NCBI RefSeq assembly: GCF_013030945.1
Contig: NZ_JABBXF010000072.1
Coordinates: forward strand, 1-64,000
DNA length: 64,000 bases
Direction: 5' to 3'
From: Streptomyces morookaense
Lineage (GTDB): Bacteria; Actinomycetota; Actinomycetes; Streptomycetales; Streptomycetaceae
Shown: positions 62,326 through 64,000 of the stretch, in pieces
Position numbering within the stretch: the stretch's first letter is position 1
Layout: each line of letters begins with the position of its first letter
Notes under the pieces: model-generated
What the model was told of the DNA's origin: nothing
The model's input: only the letters and a program-made list of their open reading frames with translations
Databases searched by the model: none
Made by a program: the position numbers and the translations under genes

Positions 62326-63372
62326 TCAGTTCTGGCCGCGGCCGGCAGGCACTAGCGCGGCGATCCGGTCGACGGTACGGGCGAGGGTCTCGGGCGGCAG
62401 CAGTCCCGGGCCACGGCTGCGGGCGAAGTCCGCAAAGGCGTCCGCGGTGGAGTAGCGGGGGTGGAAGCCCAGTGTCTCGCGCATCTGCGCGGTGTCGACG
62501 ACCCGTCCGTGGGTGAGCAGCCGGACCTGCTCGGGCGAGAAGTCCAGGACCCCGACCGAGCGCAGCACCGAGCCCACCCAGGTGACACTGGGCAGGAAGA
62601 AGGGGAGGGTGGGGCGCCCGAGCCGCCGGGCGGCCTGGGAGAGCAGCAGAACGCCGTCTCCCGCGATGTTGAAGGTGCCGCTGTTGAGCGTGGAGCGGGC
62701 CGGCTCGCCGGTGGCGATGCGCAGCACCTCGATCGCGTCGTCCTCGTGGACGAACTGCAGCCGGGGGTCGAAGCCGAGGACCGTGGGCAGGACGGGCAGC
62801 GAGAAGTACTCCGCGAGCGGCGAATCGGCGCAGGGCCCCAGGATGTTGGCGAACCGCAGCACGCACACGGCCACATCGGGCCGGCGGCGCGCGAAGCCGC
62901 GCACATAGCCCTCGACCTCGACGGTGTCCTTCGCGAAGCCCCCGCTGGGCAGGGACTTGGGCGGGGTGGTCTCGGTGAAGACGGCGGGGTCGCGGGGCGC
63001 GGAGCCGTAGACGCTGGTGCTCGACTTGACCACGAGCCGCTTGACGGAGGGGGTCTTCTGGCAGGCCCCGAGCAGCTGCATGGTGCCGATGACGTTGGTC
63101 TCCTTGACCGCGGCCCGGCTGCCCCCCTTGGCCAGCGAGGTGCCGCTGACGTCCATGTGCACGACGGTGTCCACGGCGTGCTCGGCCAGCAGCTTGCCGA
63201 TCGTGGGGTGGCGGATGTCCGCCCGTATGAATTCGGCCCCGCCCAGGCGGTGCTCGGGTGGCACCGCGTCCACTCCGATGACACGGTCGACGTCGGGCTC
63301 GCGCAGGATGCGGCGGACGAAACGGCCGCCCAGTTGCCGTGCGACTCCGGTGACGAGCACGACCTTCCCCAA
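62326..63372 (-). CDS. NAD-dependent epimerase/dehydratase (SDR family)
   Basis: 348 residues. Extended SDR with the NAD motif VLVTGVARQLGG at the start, a DI segment near residue 53 and catalytic SSTSVYG. The usual catalytic Tyr-x3-Lys is not obvious in its standard place, so the reaction is uncertain. The start is TTG at 63372: GGAAGGAAGG lies 8 nt upstream and no ATG or GTG fits the Rossmann strand. Downstream, 14 nt away, lies the acyltransferase gene; possible joint role in envelope lipids. Confidence 0.88.
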   Translation of the reverse strand: MGKVVLVTGVARQLGGRFVRRILREPDVDRVIGVDAVPPEHRLGGAEFIRADIRHPTIGKLLAEHAVDTVVHMDVSGTSLAKGGSRAAVKETNVIGTMQLLGACQKTPSVKRLVVKSSTSVYGSAPRDPAVFTETTPPKSLPSGGFAKDTVEVEGYVRGFARRRPDVAVCVLRFANILGPCADSPLAEYFSLPVLPTVLGFDPRLQFVHEDDAIEVLRIATGEPARSTLNSGTFNIAGDGVLLLSQAARRLGRPTLPFFLPSVTWVGSVLRSVGVLDFSPEQVRLLTHGRVVDTAQMRETLGFHPRYSTADAFADFARSRGPGLLPPETLARTVDRIAALVPAGRGQN

Positions 63373-63516
63373 GATCAGCGCCTTCCTTCCACCCTCACCC
63401 GACCAGAAGTGCCCTGCCGCGGCCACCGTAGCGGGTCGTTGTTGCACTGTGATGGCCGCCCGCTGCACAGGGCGACATTTCAAGCCGTAGCGAAGGGCTC
63501 ACGCACCGCAATGCAC

Positions 63517-63552
63517 CGCAGCCCTCCCACCAGGAACGGTGGAAGGGCTGCG
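63517..63552 (-). terminator. Terminator of the bS22 gene
   Basis: CGCAGCCCTCCCACC (63517-63531) and GGTGGAAGGGCTGCG (63538-63552) pair with one mismatch, 24 nt past the bS22 stop on the minus strand. Confidence 0.75.
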
Positions 63553-63575
63553 GGACGAGCACAGCGGCGTGCCGC

Positions 63576-63674
63576 TTACTTCTTGTTGCGACGCTGAACG
63601 CGCGTGCGCTTGAGCAGCTTGCGGTGCTTCTTCTTGGCCATCCGCTTGCGCCGCTTCTTGATAACAGAGCCCAC
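63576..63674 (-). CDS. Small ribosomal protein bS22-type (AURKAIP1/COX24 domain)
   Basis: 32 residues: begins MGSVIKKRRKRMAKKKH and ends VQRRNKK. Nearly all residues after position 5 are Lys or Arg. It matches the tiny protein found in mycobacterial small ribosomal subunits (bS22) and the COX24 domain family. The start is GTG at 63674. The gene lies between the epimerase and a BdtA-like DNA-binding protein, the place I recall from other Streptomyces. Too short for automatic gene finders that use a 60-codon limit. Confidence 0.92.
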   Translation of the reverse strand: MGSVIKKRRKRMAKKKHRKLLKRTRVQRRNKK

Positions 63675-63784
63675 GACTACCCTCGCTTACATCGATTCAC
63701 TCGGTGCGGGGCGTCCGAGCCCACACGACCTACATCGGGCCAGCCTACCCGGCACCGGGCGAACAGCGTAATCCGAGGCCCCCG

Positions 63785-63994
63785 TCAGGCTGTTTCCACC
63801 CCCACGTAGGACTCTCGGAGGTACTCGTGCACCGCTTGCTCTGGGACCCGGAAGGACCTGCCCACCCGGATCGCCGGCAGATGACCGCTGTGCACCAAGC
63901 GGTACACGGTCATCTTGGACACTCGCATCACCGCGGCGACTTCCGCCACGGTCAGGAACACGACCTCGTTGAGAGGCCTTTCGCCAGCAGCCAT
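63785..63994 (-). CDS. BdtA-like DNA-binding protein (MerR/excisionase-type helix-turn-helix)
   Basis: 69 residues. One winged helix-turn-helix of the excisionase type: FLTVAEVAAVMRVSKMTVYRLVHSG followed by the wing LPAIRVGRSFRVPEQAVHEYL. Similar to the BldC family in size and fold but not BldC itself. ATG at 63994. It lies upstream of the bS22 gene on the same strand, with 110 nt between. I recall a homologue named BdtA next to bldN in S. coelicolor; function unknown. Confidence 0.9.
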   Translation of the reverse strand: MAAGERPLNEVVFLTVAEVAAVMRVSKMTVYRLVHSGHLPAIRVGRSFRVPEQAVHEYLRESYVGVETA

Positions 63995-64000
63995 GACACA

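Noticed and set aside
63785..63994. Identification of the last gene as bldC
   Set aside because: Size and fold are similar, but the sequence differs from BldC as I remember it, and the position next to bS22 and bldN fits a BdtA-type protein.

Overview
The window is ordinary chromosomal DNA of a high-GC actinomycete, almost certainly a Streptomyces. The evidence is the third-position GC bias throughout, frequent GTG and TTG starts, the futalosine route to menaquinone, a Rex-hemACD operon, and the developmental pair bldN-rsbN followed by a bS22-type ribosomal protein and a BdtA-type DNA-binding protein. I see no transposase, phage gene, integrase, CRISPR array, tRNA or rRNA. The gene content resembles two blocks that, as I remember them, lie far apart in S. 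coelicolor (about SCO4562-SCO4469 and SCO3303-SCO3328); I could not check this.

Layout. 1-6.7 kb: the nuo operon (nuoG, cut by the left edge, back to nuoA) on the minus strand, with a Rex operator upstream of nuoA. 7.4-8.9 kb: a secreted NlpC/P60 protein and a secreted RTX-like protein. 9.1-17.9 kb: a MenJ-like reductase, a large membrane protein, menG, an amidohydrolase-like remnant with mqnC, an esterase, and mqnA. 18.1-25.7 kb: cold-shock gene, AraC regulator with a secreted lipase, acyl-CoA ligase with its TetR regulator, a dicarboxylate-type symporter, and a DUF4229 protein. 25.7-30.9 kb: mqnE, an Lrp regulator, an unrecognised 45-residue protein, and the late menaquinone genes (UbiX-, UbiA- and UbiD-like). 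31-33.3 kb: small metabolic and hypothetical genes. 33.6-41.4 kb: hemL, a phosphatase, a deacetylase-like lipoprotein, and the cytochrome c assembly set resA-ccdA-resB-ccsB. 41.4-46.6 kb: SRPBCC protein, phospholipase C-like enzyme, RtcB, and two DUF3558 lipoproteins. 46.6-50.8 kb: class I lysS and argS transcribed divergently, then an anti-sigma-type ATPase. 50.9-56.7 kb: rex-hemA-hemC-hemD-hemB with every junction overlapping by 4 nt. 57.1-64 kb: glutaredoxin-like protein, HAD phosphatase, bldN, rsbN, acyltransferase, epimerase, bS22 and bdtA.

The dominant theme is respiration. Complex I, most menaquinone genes (mqnA, C, E, P, the UbiD/UbiX pair, menG and a probable MenJ; mqnB and mqnD are not here), cytochrome c maturation and early haem synthesis lie within 57 kb. 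Two Rex operators tie the NADH dehydrogenase and haem genes to cellular NADH/NAD+.

I do not see a wholly new system. The best leads are: a duplicated 3' end of the acyltransferase gene whose two copies differ only at synonymous sites; an unrecognised 45-codon gene overlapping a UbiX-like gene tail to tail; an 11-bp-arm inverted repeat abutting a start codon; a dense array of GTGAT/GTGAC motifs between nuoA and the NlpC/P60 gene; a TetR operator with a second site near the acyl-CoA ligase; and an amidohydrolase remnant lacking its metal-binding motif beside mqnC. Coordinates come from reading the sequence by eye. Family calls are from recognition, not database searches.
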